A DNA stretch of 64,000 nucleotides from contig JAUCBJ010004729.1 of assembly GCA_032718475.1 (NCBI GenBank), forward strand, positions 1 through 64,000, written 5' to 3'. The notes below the pieces were generated by a model. That model was given only the letters and a program-made list of their open reading frames with translations. It did no database searches and was not told where the DNA came from. The position numbers and the translations under genes were made by a program. How positions within the stretch are numbered: the stretch's first letter is position 1; each line of letters begins with the position of its first letter. Below, in pieces: positions 25,427-37,482 of this stretch. The DNA comes from Nemertoderma westbladi. Taxonomy: Eukaryota; Xenacoelomorpha; Nemertodermatida; Nemertodermatidae.

Positions 25427-27714
25427 GTAAGTATATCTAAAATAATTAATTATTATTTGTTGTTATTATATTTGATTAATCCAGAAAGTAAATTTCTAAA
25501 GACTGCAGTGTAATTGTACAGTAGCATATAAAAGTTAAGAAAATAAATAAAATGTGGCAGTTGTTAGTTATAAATTTATCTGCATGATAGATTAAAATAT
25601 TGAGCAACAAATGTCAGCTAGTGTACAGGAATAAGGAGTAATTGACAAGCTGCATTATTGTAATCGATTGTTAAAGCCCTCGTTGGCATACCCCTGAAAA
25701 ATAAACTCTATCGATTCTGATTTTAGATTCCATATTACAAATTCATTCCATATAGTCTATCTACCCAATATTCACCCACCAATACCCCCTACTATTCGAA
25801 GCCCCGATTAGACAACAGTAAATATCCAGGGGCCTATTTTATTTGTGATTCAATAACCACCTGTCATGCTTCAATTAAAAAGTGACAAAAGTGAAAAAGA
25901 TATTTCAATATTAGGAATCCTTCCTAGACCTCAAACAAGTGAGAATTAGGGGTCAACTGAGCACCTCCCTCTTGACCCCGGCAACCGACTATACAAAGGG
26001 ACTTGATTCCCTCACAGTCAGTAACTCGGCCTTCAGATGGCAGCCTACCTTGGCTCAGAGCTTGCAAAACTTGCACTATTGGCATACTCACCATGGTGGG
26101 GCTTTTTAGTGTGGGTAAGCTAGCAAATACTCTTGAGTTTTGTCTAAAACCAACCATAGTGCTTGCTAGCTAGCTCCTCGGTCCGTAACAGACCCGACAG
26201 TGGAGCTGTGAGGACAAAGTACCAGTTAACTTCCTGGCCTACTAGACTAGCTTCCAGCCCTACAACAGTTTAGTGCTTGCGCATGCGCACTCTGTCCGCT
26301 GTCTTTGCCGTCCGACCCAGGCCCAACCGTCGAGTTGTGAGGACAAAGTAGCAGCTAATTTCATATGCCCAAACGGTATACCCTTGTTTGGACATTGAAA
26401 TAACCTTGTGTTTACAAAGTCTTGTTAGATTGTGGTAAACCAGATTTTTATGGTAGATTTTGTGATTGTGTAGATTTTCTATTATTTTGTAATATTTTTC
26501 AAAATTATAAGGCTTACTTTGGTTCCTGACGGACCCAAAGCACCCCTCATCCGGTTTCTCTTTTTCCCCCTTCCCAGATGTATTTCAATGGTGTTACATA
26601 AAGTATATTATTTTTACCAAAAGGAAGACATTAATTAATAACATCTCGAAAATAGAATTCAATCATTGTGTTTTTGAACTATCGTAAGAAGTCAAGAAGA
26701 CAATAAAATAATTTACGGTTGCACTAAGGAAACTTTGATATATATAAGCCGTTTAGGAGCTACACCATGGGTAAAATATATCCTTTACAATAATTATTAT
26801 TGGTTGAATCCAATCATATTGTAAAATAATGATGAGTAATTATTATGACGACCCAATGAACTAAATTAATTTAATAAAAGCTGGGAGTTATATGCCTTTT
26901 GTAAAATTTCGTATTGCCATAAACATCATCTCATTTCACATGGATGATATTGTCGGCCATTTTCACTAAATTATTCAGAGAAAAATTACAATATTCGATT
27001 TGTTATTTCTATCCACCAACTGAACTGCTGTGCTGGTCAGAAACAATGTTCTCCTCCAGAGTTTGTTCTTCTTGCAAATTGACCAAATTTGATATGAACT
27101 TCACCTAGTTGTTTAACAACTCAGTCGGAATCAGTAGTAAATGATTGTCCAACGAATGTCACAAAATATCATTGCTTTTGATTTTAGTATAGGCCTAATA
27201 GCTCAGCTAGAAATTATTTTCCATGTAAAAGAAGCATTGCTAATTAGGCAGCTATTAAGGGTCGGCAGCCGACCCTTAATTCACAGTTAACTTATATTCC
27301 TTACAAACTCCTGTAGTCCTTGTAGTTTTGTTGATAGGCCCCTTTTCAGTACAACCCCAATTTCATTGCTACAGTACTACAGTATTTCGCTTCTGGTTGA
27401 TTTTATTCATAGTTATAGCGAAATTTGGTTGTTTTTTTTTTACTCTTTTTGTGAATTATATGTAGACCTTGTCTGACAGTTCGTAGCTCGCATTATTTGA
27501 TAATGGTTTGAGTTATTAAACCAACATTTAAACACTAATGAAATTTTAAATTTTATTGCTGGCTTTAATCTTCCTTATGATTTGACATTAAAATTATAAT
27601 TACTTGGCTGGTGAAGGGAGTTATAATGTGTCAAGGTGTTATTCAAATTGAATTTAAGTAGACTTAGCATACAATATCTAACTTTTATTGACAATAAAAC
27701 TTTTTGGCTTTCAG
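25427..27714 (+). other. Intron, unit 2 linker to module B
   Basis: About 2.3 kb. It lacks the inverted repeat of unit 1 and instead has unit-specific sequence at about 25900-26400, where 'gtgaggacaaagta.cag' occurs twice (near 26209 and 26338). The stretch 26900-27110 parallels 11280-11490 of unit 1. No gene is recognised; the 77-codon minus-strand ORF at 25924-26157 looks fortuitous. Confidence 0.6.
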
Positions 27715-28082
27715 CATGTTGTGAACCACCTATCGTCATTCCCATTGCCAACTATTTGGGAACATCATATACAATGGATGAAGCTAACTTTACTAAGCCT
27801 GGTAGTGAAGGCTGGTTGGTAAAAGGTACCCTTGCTGAAAGTCATATCACTCTGCAACCTGCGGCCCCTGATGGAAGTAACTCTCCAGCTGTTTATACAA
27901 TCCGCGCCATTGAAGTTCGAATAAGAAACCCAGCACAATCATCTAGGAGGCTTAAATTGCGATTACTGTATACTTTCAGAGAAGATGACAAATACTTTGA
28001 ATTCGGCAGTGGTGATCCTTCAACAGTAATACCTGCACCACCAATTGCTACTCCAACATCAGAACTGGCAAGCCTTGTCAAG
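27715..28082 (+). CDS. Unit 2 module B, first exon
   Basis: 368 bases, phase 1 to 0, acceptor ggctttcag, donor gttggt at 28083. The product matches unit 1 apart from Phe to Leu in 'LRLLYTF' and Gly to Ser in 'SELASLVK'. The next exon is 14 kb away at 42233 because an LTR element sits in the intron. Confidence 0.85.
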
Positions 28083-28838
28083 GTTGGTAGTATTTTTATT
28101 TTTGTCAACAACCACACATTGCAGATGCATTCATTTAAAAGATTAACATACCATTTCCCCTGTCTTAAAAAGATCTAAAATAATCTATTACATTATGATA
28201 TGTATGCAACACACATGCAACAACACATTTTAATATTCTGTTAAAAATATTGTTGTGTAGCATTATTGTTTTGTTAAAAATATTGTTGTGTAGCATTATT
28301 GTTGTGTTAAAAATAGTGTGGTGTTGCACTCCAGATGGAACTTCACATTTTGGTGTCTCAGGAATCTAAAATTGAGTGAAATTTTTTTGCGCTACTAAAT
28401 ATCGTCTGGGGTGATTAAGAATAGCCAAACCAATTATGTTAAAATTTGACACCATTATTGCCATCTGTAATGGCCAAATGTGCCTTTTTGAGCAAAAGGA
28501 TATATTTTCTAACAATATTCTATCAAATTTGTCGAAATTTTAAATATAGTTATAGAAAGCATCCATTTATTCTGATTATTTATTGCAAAAAGTAGACTGG
28601 AGCCATTTTAGAACTAAAAGGGGGGGAATAGTAGTTTGGTGGATTTTTGCCTTTATTGGTCAATAATAAAGTCAATAAAGGCGTCACATGACTGCTCCTT
28701 GAGCAGTTTTAGCGAAAATTGTTGTTAAGTTTTACTGACAATGGTATTCTGAACATGTGTACCAAATTGTTTACTCATTTCAGTTAAAATTGGTGTAGAA
28801 ATAAAATAGCCTTTTTCGTGAAGAAAGGTCATTCTGAG

Positions 28839-30076
28839 TGTTCACGCTTTCAGACCTTTGGCAGTTTAACCCGCCAAATTAGGATGTCTTCTAGATAATA
28901 AATCGCTTTAGCCTCTAACAAATATTTGATTCACTACACTAGTTGAAACCAATCTGTGCGCGATCATTCACCCGTTGGATATACCCGGGAGATTGATTTC
29001 GACAGCTTAATCTTATTGCTATGTAAGCCTAATGTATTATTCGACTGACAGTATTATATAATCTCTGACAATATTATTCACCTTCGGGGAATATTAACAG
29101 TTCCTTTAGGACGTGTCGCTCTATCTATATAAACAGAGTTATGACTTAAACTACTCACAACGATATGGCTTAGTTATAATTCACATATATGTCGCATTCT
29201 TTAGGAAATGCTTCTTTATCAGTTTCACTCATACACAATGCTGCACAATACTGCACACTAATCTGCCGATCTTCACTGATTTTAGTCACATATAAAAGGA
29301 ACACGGACCGAATCATGTAGGGTCTATCAAATAACATTAGATTCACTTCAAACCACTTTAACATAAGTCACAATCATTATATGTAACCCTTCTCTCTTAC
29401 CTTCGGTATATCAAGAATATTGGGTTTTCGGGGTTATTTCTCGTTATTCCAATATAATAATTCATCAACAAATATAATGAATAACCGACAGCAAAATCAG
29501 TAAAGTTAAGGTATAAATGATTTGGTATGGTATGCCGCATTTATGGATGTTATGCAGGTCGATAAAGGATATATGTCCTTATAATTAAGCCTACTAGTGT
29601 AAGGCTAAAGCAGAAAAGCACAAAATACTCTAAAGCCGTTCTTCCTGGCTTAGAATCACTAACAACACTGATAAGAATAACTATAAGAATACCAGCTACC
29701 CTTATTCCACGAAGCTCCCGTTCAACACAGAGAAAGAGCAGTGAGATAGGAAAATTCAGTTCAGTAGCTCTGTGATAGGTCAAAATCAAAGCTAACTCAA
29801 ATTCTATTGGCAGATACAGAAAGCTGCAACGTGGCAATATCAGCCGTTAGCCGTCGTCATGGTAGCGACACTGTTTTCAAGAGTATCGAGCTTTTTACGT
29901 CATGAAATTGCAGATTATGTCCTCTAAAGTACAAATACAGTTCAAATACAGAAGAAATGACTTTTATGTCCTCTAAAACACCAGTACAGCAAGGACACGG
30001 CCTTTTTATGCCTGGCAAACCAACTACAGAGTACTTTAAGGGAAAATAACCGGTTAATGACGCAAAAGCTTTTACA
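28839..30076 (-). repeat. 3' LTR of the BEL/Pao-like element
   Basis: 1,238 bases, TG...CA on the plus strand, flanked on its outer side by ctgag (28834-28838). It matches the other LTR except for one T/G change near 29115 and a 4-base length difference near 29392 ('ctctc' here). A 95-codon minus-strand ORF inside both LTRs is probably chance. Confidence 0.92.
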
Positions 30077-30796
30077 CCGCTCCCAGAAAATGGGATTTAA
30101 GTCTATAAAATATAACAAATCACAGTTTCTAAAATATAAAGATACTCTAAACAGTTAGTCTTTCTTACGCAGACGGCGTTTACGCAGTTTTTGAGGCTAG
30201 CAAGAGTCCTTTTCTCTTTGGGGCGAGCCACTTTACTAGGAGGGCTATAAATCCTGGGTGAAGGGTGCAATATGATTGCATCAGAAGGTGTAGGATTATG
30301 GTCGGGGTATCCGCCGTTTCGATATGCTTCTCCTCGAGCTGATTTTCCTCCGCTCGTAGCTGGATACGTTCATCCAAAAACTCTCGCAGAGAATGGGGTT
30401 GCCTAAGTTCGATATCTTCTTAGAGATTCTGGATTTTACAATCGAACTGAGATAAAGACAATTCGTTTATCGCTTGGACTTGCTGTTACAACTTACGTTT
30501 ATCTGAACAAACGCAGGTTTCCTTTCTGATCTTTGTAGAATAGCGTTTAACTCGTTTGTACAACGCTCTCCTTCACCTTGATGAAGTGTTGTATCGCGTT
30601 AAACGGGAACGACCATATGGTTGGATAGTGATATTAGGTGTCCGCGTCACAATCCGGCTAGGTAAGATGGGCGACTAGCTAGAAATCACTGTCGGAGTGT
30701 TACCGATTAATTGTTAGGGTAGCACTAGATCTTTGAACAGTGAATACAGTCCGCGAGGATCCGCGACACCACCAGGATCGCAGGTCTGAGGTCCAA

Positions 30797-31285
30797 CTAA
30801 GGAATGAGGAGGTTTGACCGAGTATTCCGGGACTCTGATCGTAGGTTTACTCCAGGATCGTTCGAGCCGAGTGAGCATAGGTGGTACGTCAAACAAGTTT
30901 CGCTCGAAACTCCAGTAAATATAACGAGCACAACTGTGTTTAACACAACGTTTCCGTGGATGTTTATGTCTTTCCGTTTCTTGGCTGGGTCTAGGGCATT
31001 TATCGTAATAATACCAAAGACGCACGTCTGGTAGGGTAAACGCGAGTGATCTTTCTCCAGCTTACAATATTCCTCCATCCGTTCGAAGATATCCGGTACA
31101 ACAGGTAGCGATCGATCAGCGGTAAGATACATCATAGTGGAATAGAGCCGTTTGAGTTCTACCATGCGGTCATGATGTATACCTTGAGGATATCGAGTTT
31201 CTAGATTCTGTTGACTGGTAATATCGAGATAGGTTTCTCTCAAGAATTCCAGGTATTTGGTGGAGTCGCTGCGTTTATCCGGCAT
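30797..31285 (-). CDS. Unrecognised ORF in the 3' part of the LTR element
   Basis: 162 codons on the same strand as gag, downstream of it and before the 3' LTR. The frame stays open upstream of the Met for about 35 codons and is rich in charged residues there. I see no integrase, envelope or other known motif. It may be a remnant of pol, an accessory ORF, or chance. The overlapping 103-codon ORF at 30714-31025 is in another frame. Low confidence that it is translated. Confidence 0.25.
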   Translation of the reverse strand: MPDKRSDSTKYLEFLRETYLDITSQQNLETRYPQGIHHDRMVELKRLYSTMMYLTADRSLPVVPDIFERMEEYCKLEKDHSRLPYQTCVFGIITINALDPAKKRKDINIHGNVVLNTVVLVIFTGVSSETCLTYHLCSLGSNDPGVNLRSESRNTRSNLLIP

Positions 31286-32501
31286 TTCGACATCTGCACT
31301 TTCAAGTCGGTTTCGAATAGAATTTTCGTGTTCGAGTCTCAGTTTATCGTTCCGCTTCCGCTGGGTATGATATTTAAATAAACCATTTCCCTTTGGTGTC
31401 TATATCGTTCGTATCGTGTAGGTCGATAGGATGACCAGTAGTTAAGAAGTCCATATACGTACCATTACGATGCGTATAGTGAGCGATGAATTTTCTACAG
31501 TCTAACCCACGCGCAAGTTGCTCCCGGGACATTGGCGGTTAGATATAACGACCATCGTCCTCCGTAGTAGTTGGACCAGCGTCGCCGCGTATCAAGCTAT
31601 CATCAAACGCTTGTAAAGGTAGAGTATATCGCTCCCCGATACCAAGACCATCTTCTATCAACTCCGTCATATCTGCTATATATGAGTTTATCCATATTAT
31701 AATGAGTTTATATTTAGGCGAGCGGGCGTCGCTGCCTACCCCAATCAACCCCCAGACAGTACGAGATCCTCAGCGCCGATGTGTCGTCGCCGCTGTACTT
31801 TCGCCAACGACGTAGCCGCACAACGACAACGACAACCGGCACAAGTCACTCGACTGTCCGTCCCAAAGGCTTAGATGTACTTCAGGTTTTCCTTGGAGAG
31901 TTAGGTTACTTTTACGATTGCGACTAGCTACTGTAAACACACCTTAGCAGTAACATTCACCTATAAACTCACAAATACCACACAACTGGTCACAACTACA
32001 CACATTCGGGCCATTTGTCCGTTAGTCAATGCCTTCCAGAATGTCACTGTATTATTATGTATCCTTGGATACTAGTAGTGCGCTATTTATTCCCTATGCT
32101 ATTCAATGGGACAAGCTTTCTATTGTTCTTTTAACTCAATTCTAATTCTAGCGTGGTTGTTGCTATGGTGACATTATGCAAAGCTAGCGGTAGAATTAGG
32201 GTAATTCCAATGCATACAGATCTGGGATGTTATTTAATAGTAATTCTTTAATGGTCAATGTCCTGTTTTATACATGACTTTATGAATTTTATCGGCTATT
32301 GACTATGTTTGGGAGACTTTCGCACACTCATACGCATAATAAGATAAATCTCCGCTCCCTTGATCTATTAATTAATGGAATTTTGGGAATGTTATAAATT
32401 GCGTAAAAATGGCAATTTATTAAATTCATTAAAAGGTATGAATTTAAATTTATTCCCTGAAATTTTATTATTTGATAATTAAATTGACATATTTTGATTC
32501 T

Positions 32502-32790
32502 AGAACATGTCTGGGGACACAAGATCCTTAATTCTATGACAATTGTCTTTTTAAGAATATCGGTAAATGCTACGATATCTTAATTGACTAGAATTGCTGA
32601 AGGATCTGAATTTTACAGATTTTGATTTATTAGATTTGCAAATATTAAATAATTAATATTTGAGATGGGCACCGATTTATTCCAGAACTTGTCTGGGGAC
32701 GTTAACCACTGATTCTAGAATTTGTCTTTCAAGTATATCGGTGGGTGCCGCGATATCTTAATCGACTAGAATTACAGATGGTCAAAGGGT
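32502..32790. repeat. Diverged ~182-bp tandem repeat in LTR element
   Basis: Shared words (agaac.tgtctggggac, aatatcggt/gtatatcggt, gatatcttaat.gactagaatt) recur 182 bases apart; the copies have diverged. Confidence 0.6.
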
Positions 32791-33318
32791 TTAACAGATT
32801 TATTTTGCGTTATACGCTACTGTTAAAGGGACATCACGCTACTATATGTATTATTTAATATACGGTATGAGAGCAATATCGCACGAAGCAATGTCAGTGT
32901 GAAGAGGCAAGTCGTTTCCAAGGTCTACCCAGAGCTTGGTTTAGCCGAGACACGAGGATCTGAACTTTGCATTCCTAATACTCTGCCTACCAATAATACT
33001 TAAATATAGTAGTGGCTTTATTGTACTTTAATAAGTACGGACATTTCATCTTACTGTAGTTACGTATTTATAATATAATACGGACAGTAAGGAAAGAGAA
33101 AAATAATTATTTCTTCGCCGTCGCACTAAATATAATATAAGTAATTACGTACGTAATAAACACGAATATATTGCACTATTCTACAAAATAATCGCTAAAT
33201 AATATTCTACTAAATTAAATAAAACGATTATAATAAAATTACATAGTAATACATACATAAATATAAAAATAATAAAATAATATAAAATAATAGAGTCACA
33301 CACCCACTCCATATGTTG

Positions 33319-36300
33319 TTACGTTATGGAGTCCCTAGATGTTTGAAGGATTAGGGAGGTGGTCGTGGGAAGAGAATCTTGCCTTCCACAGTTTCCGGAG
33401 AGTCCTCCATTCCCTTCCGGTAAACACAAACGACCAGCTGGGCGATTGAGTCGCTGCATCCCGAATACAATTCCAGGTTTCCTCTTCGTCCTGGAATAGT
33501 GACGATAGAAACATCGCTCTAGGTACACGACGGCCTTACAAAGCCTATTCCAGGAGCTATAGTGGTCCGTCGCTCCCTGCATGAGAGGTGAGAGTCCCTG
33601 CGAGACGTCTGATGTTCCAGAGCTCCAATCGCTCTCTCTGATCTTCATGAAGGATCCACTCGCGGTGGGGAGGTCCAGATCCACGGCGTCGTCCCTGGCA
33701 ATATGTAATACCGACAGATCTATCCCGGGTTCAAATAACTCCGCTCCACCCGTCCGGGTTTTTGGTTTGACTTTCTCCGCTCCCTTGGCTGGTCTAATCT
33801 CAGTCGGAGTAAGATGGGGAGGCCATTCATCCTCCTTACTCAGGAAGTCGGGTTCACCTAACCGGTCTGTAGTATCTGTCAGTTCTTGAGGAGTTGCTCC
33901 TCTGGAAGCGATGTCAGTTGTATTCATCGTCTTGGGGCAATATCTCCATTGATCTACATTGGAGTTAAGATTGTCATTATCTGAGGAGTGTGGTGTTCCC
34001 TCAGTTGGGTCGTCTCCCTCACTAGTATCATCTTCCCATTCACTCACCTGGCGGACGCGATCTTGAAGCAGTCTTTCTCTGAGCGTTCTTCGGGAAGGTC
34101 CAGTAAGGTACCAACCTACTCTAGTTCTTACCGCATAGGTCTGTAGTGGCTGCGGTTGAGCAGGTCGTTTCTCTAATGTCTCCAGCGCCTCATGCGCGTT
34201 TTGGCCGATGAGTATTTGCACTCCAGGATAATCAGTCTGGAATCGAGGTATGTTAAGATGTTGGATGCTCTCATCCTCGTCCCAATTATAAAGGTCTGCT
34301 TGAGTAGTAGCGAAGTTCTTTATAGCCACCATTTTCACTGACCTTATACTGTATTCTCCTAGTTTATCCTGTGGGGTGGACAACTCACCTATATAATAGT
34401 CGGCAGCTACAGTAGAATTCCAAACCTGCATGATCCCTGACATGTTTAGCTTGGTTCGGAACTTGGGTTGTCCAGCAAAGATGACTTCGGCTAGTTCTTT
34501 ATCGATGAATGTTCCTGTGCTACCGGAGTCCAGGAGGGCGTTCACTATATAGCTCTTCTGAGGTCCGTGGACCCGTAACTGGACTACAGGAAATTCTCGG
34601 ATTCCTATATTGGAAGTTGGCGCTTTCCAAGATGGTTGTTGATCGGAAGTAGTTAAGGTAAGGTCGCTGTCTGTGTCTTTCTCGTACACGAGTGTTCGAT
34701 ACACTGCGGTGGTGTTTATTAGGTAACAGGATTCGTTTTGGTCGGAGAACTCGTCCGTATAGAATCCTTCCATCTCAGATTGATCAGTGTCGTTCACATC
34801 ACTGAATTGGACATGTAGTTCGGACTCACTTACCTGACTCGGGCTGTTTCGTTCGAATTCCGTGTGCAACAAGATATGATGTTTTGCGCCGCACTTTGCA
34901 CACCTTGCGTCGGAGTTACAGGTTCGCCGTTGGTGTCCTCGTCTGAGGCAATTATAACACAACCGCTTATCCCACATGACTTCACGTCTATCCTTTAGTG
35001 ATTTCCTCAGGAATTTATCACATGCATTTAAACGGTGGGGCCCGTCGCACAGCACACATTTGGGCTTGATGTTACTTACTTTAACATGTGCTGTGTGGTG
35101 CACACTTGTTCTTTCCTCGGGCTTTCTCACCTGAATTCTTTTAGGAGACGTAGGAGGGGTTTTTTGTACCGGTTCCCTTCTGTCATTGGGTCGAGACTTG
35201 GGTTTACTTACCTGATCTTTAGGCATTTTATTGACATAAGATCTGTCAGTGTCTTTCCCGCTGTCCTCTCCTTGAGAAGTTTGGCTTTCACCGTCGTCGG
35301 TATAACATACTGGTATTACCCTTCTCCTAGAAACGGGTTTCTCACTTACCTTACTTTCCGCTGTCTTCTCTCTGGACTGCTTTATGAGCTGTAATTTCAC
35401 CTCGCTATCCAGGAATGACATGAGATCAGCCATGGTAGGGTCTCGTTGTTGTTGTTCCATCATATATAACACCTTCTTGTCCCAGCGTGTACCTACTCCA
35501 CCCTTGGGCAAAGTAGATGCTAAGGCTCCTACAACCATAGAATTCTGGTATTCATGAGACTTACCTAACCAATCTAGTTGTCTACAGATCTCCTGAATCT
35601 CATCGGAAAACTCTATAATCCCGCTGCTAAGAAACTTTCGGGGCGCTACTAACTTTGCATACAAGTACCCAGCGATATTATTCCTATTACCATACCTGAT
35701 GTTTAGTGTATCCCAAACTTGTCTTAATCCGTCTGGATGTCCAATAAACTTTAACGCCATTAACTTGGGAGATCCCTCCAAGCACTCGATGAGGTATCTA
35801 AGTTTTTCTCCATTAGATAGTACAGAGTTCTGTATGTTATCTTTGTAATATTCATTAAAAGGTAACCATTTCATCTCATCTCCATTGAACTTGACGATCT
35901 CTCCAACCTTTACCGCTTGCCGGGCTTCGGTTCTAGCCATTTGACGCGTAAAACTTTCTTGGGCCATCGTGTTATTTAATATCGAATTATCGGTATATAA
36001 ATTTCTCGGATTATGATCCGGTCTATAGGGAATATCATTATCAACAGGTCTATAATTACCCTTAATAGGGTTCACTATAGGAGTTTCTACTTCGCTAGCA
36101 GTATAGATGCGTGTAGGCTCCACACCTTGCGCATGAGATACTTCAGACCTAACGGGTTGATACATTGTTACAGAGGGTGGTGGTATACCCTTTTTTAAGT
36201 TTACTAATTTATCGCGTTCTAACGCGATACTTTGCTGCACTTCTTGCAACTCTAACTTACTTTCCCTCACTGTTCCTTTTAAATGTTGGACAGTCCCTTC

Positions 36301-37482
36301 CAACTCTCGGACCTGTTGGGAAGAGCGTATCCGATTCTCCTTCATCTCTCCTAGGAGAATATCCATCCCCCGCCGTCTCTCGTCTACCCAATCAACCGCC
36401 GAAACGGGATCCGCCAACGTCGTAGCGGGCAAACGAGGGACAACGGGCGACAAATTTGGAATATTTCGCTCGGGGTCCAGGACCTGAACTGTCTCCTGGG
36501 CAGTTCTACGGGGCACAGGTAGCTTAGTGCTATGCAGAGGGAATTTATAGGTAGCTTCAGGGAGCACAGGTGTATCTATTACCGAAGGGGTGATTTCAAG
36601 AACAGGCCTACTTATTACAGGCTCATCTACTATAGTAGGGAGTCTTTCTATTGTAATTATTTGGTCTGTGGGTTCTGTACTCTCTAAGTTGGTGTTATTT
36701 AGTTGCCTTCTAACAGCTGGAGGCAAATCAGGCAATTTCTGACGGTGGAATGTTCTTTTACGTCTGCTTAGGCGGGATCGATTTCCTCCGCCTTCAGTGT
36801 CGGTGGTATCGCCTTCCTCAGATGATGTATAACCTTGTCGTTTGGGAGTAGATCGATTCATCATCTGCATATTACTAGCTGTTAACTGTTTATTAAAGTT
36901 ATCTTGCCTCTCTTGAAGATTTTCCAACTCTAGTTGGGTTGTCTCTTCAGATGCCCTCCATTCTGCTTCTGCCACTGCTATCTTTCTTTCCGCTTCTGCA
37001 GCTGCCGCTTTTGCCTCTGCCGCTGCCGCTTTCCTTTCCGCTTCTACGGCTGCAGCTGCCGCTTTTGCCTCTGCCGCTGCCGCTTTTATTGCTGCAGCTG
37101 CCGCTTTTGCCTCTGCCGCTGCCTCTGCTGCCTTTCTTTCCGCTTCTGCCGCTGCCACTGCCGCTGTTGCTGTCTTTCTATCTACTATACGTTTTTTCCT
37201 TACTTGTTCTTCCTTTTCTCTAGCGATGCGGAGTTGTTCATCGAATTTAGCTTGGTTCGCCGCTAACCTATCCACATCAATCGCATCTAACACAAGTTTG
37301 GCTCCTTCACTATTAGGGCTAAGTCCCTCTAACCTTCTCCTCAACTCGTCATCACCTAAAAAACGTTGATAGTCTGACAGATAGATGTCAATGGCATCCC
37401 TCTTATGCGGTTTCTCTGCTGTCACTTCACTCTCGGTTGTATCTAGTAGACTGTCTGACAGGTTCTGCTTTGCGTCAGACAT
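33319..37482 (-). CDS. BEL/Pao Gag-protease polyprotein with internal pol deletion (1,387 aa)
   Basis: Residues about 70-205 are an Ala/Glu/Lys-rich coiled coil. About 530-700 match the Gag region known as DUF1759 (KFNGDEMKW ... LPFNEYY). About 805-885 hold two zinc knuckles (CVLCDGPHRLNAC, CYNCLRRGHQRRTC) and a third CxxC-His cluster. About 980-1130 are the retropepsin-like domain (DUF1758) with LLDSGSTGTFID, where Asp is catalytic. Soon after 'GWYLTGPSRR' (about 1126) the sequence passes within ~50 residues to 'QWRYCPKTMNTTDIASRG' (about 1180), which in complete BEL elements lies after RNase H. So reverse transcriptase and RNase H are missing in frame. A short pre-integrase stretch (SSWNRLCKAVVYLERCF) follows and then unrelated sequence to the stop. 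Confidence 0.85.
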   Translation of the reverse strand: MSDAKQNLSDSLLDTTESEVTAEKPHKRDAIDIYLSDYQRFLGDDELRRRLEGLSPNSEGAKLVLDAIDVDRLAANQAKFDEQLRIAREKEEQVRKKRIVDRKTATAAVAAAEAERKAAEAAAEAKAAAAAIKAAAAEAKAAAAAVEAERKAAAAEAKAAAAEAERKIAVAEAEWRASEETTQLELENLQERQDNFNKQLTASNMQMMNRSTPKRQGYTSSEEGDTTDTEGGGNRSRLSRRKRTFHRQKLPDLPPAVRRQLNNTNLESTEPTDQIITIERLPTIVDEPVISRPVLEITPSVIDTPVLPEATYKFPLHSTKLPVPRRTAQETVQVLDPERNIPNLSPVVPRLPATTLADPVSAVDWVDERRRGMDILLGEMKENRIRSSQQVRELEGTVQHLKGTVRESKLELQEVQQSIALERDKLVNLKKGIPPPSVTMYQPVRSEVSHAQGVEPTRIYTASEVETPIVNPIKGNYRPVDNDIPYRPDHNPRNLYTDNSILNNTMAQESFTRQMARTEARQAVKVGEIVKFNGDEMKWLPFNEYYKDNIQNSVLSNGEKLRYLIECLEGSPKLMALKFIGHPDGLRQVWDTLNIRYGNRNNIAGYLYAKLVAPRKFLSSGIIEFSDEIQEICRQLDWLGKSHEYQNSMVVGALASTLPKGGVGTRWDKKVLYMMEQQQRDPTMADLMSFLDSEVKLQLIKQSREKTAESKVSEKPVSRRRVIPVCYTDDGESQTSQGEDSGKDTDRSYVNKMPKDQVSKPKSRPNDRREPVQKTPPTSPKRIQVRKPEERTSVHHTAHVKVSNIKPKCVLCDGPHRLNACDKFLRKSLKDRREVMWDKRLCYNCLRRGHQRRTCNSDARCAKCGAKHHILLHTEFERNSPSQVSESELHVQFSDVNDTDQSEMEGFYTDEFSDQNESCYLINTTAVYRTLVYEKDTDSDLTLTTSDQQPSWKAPTSNIGIREFPVVQLRVHGPQKSYIVNALLDSGSTGTFIDKELAEVIFAGQPKFRTKLNMSGIMQVWNSTVAADYYIGELSTPQDKLGEYSIRSVKMVAIKNFATTQADLYNWDEDESIQHLNIPRFQTDYPGVQILIGQNAHEALETLEKRPAQPQPLQTYAVRTRVGWYLTGPSRRTLRERLLQDRVRQVSEWEDDTSEGDDPTEGTPHSSDNDNLNSNVDQWRYCPKTMNTTDIASRGATPQELTDTTDRLGEPDFLSKEDEWPPHLTPTEIRPAKGAEKVKPKTRTGGAELFEPGIDLSVLHIARDDAVDLDLPTASGSFMKIRESDWSSGTSDVSQGLSPLMQGATDHYSSWNRLCKAVVYLERCFYRHYSRTKRKPGIVFGMQRLNRPAGRLCLPEGNGGLSGNCGRQDSLPTTTSLILQTSRDSIT

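Larger units (their letters stand above)
30077..33318 (-). other. 3' internal region of LTR element (non-coding or decayed)
   Basis: Between the gag-pro ORF and the 3' LTR. Apart from the ORF at 30797-31285 and a 69-codon ORF (31539-31748) it is AT-rich. At 32502-32790 a ~182-bp segment is tandemly repeated: 'agaacatgtctggggac' at 32502 recurs as 'agaacttgtctggggac' at 32684, each followed by 'gatatcttaat.gactagaatt'. No reverse transcriptase or integrase motifs were found. Confidence 0.6.

Noticed and set aside
29550-29837. 95-codon ORF inside both LTRs (also 40454-40741)
   Set aside because: Present in both copies only because the LTRs are identical; no known domain, and LTRs are normally non-coding.
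36934-37266. Plus-strand Cys/Phe/Arg-rich and Leu/Pro-rich ORFs within the gag region
   Set aside because: They are the opposite strand of the Ala/Glu/Lys coiled coil of the gag ORF.
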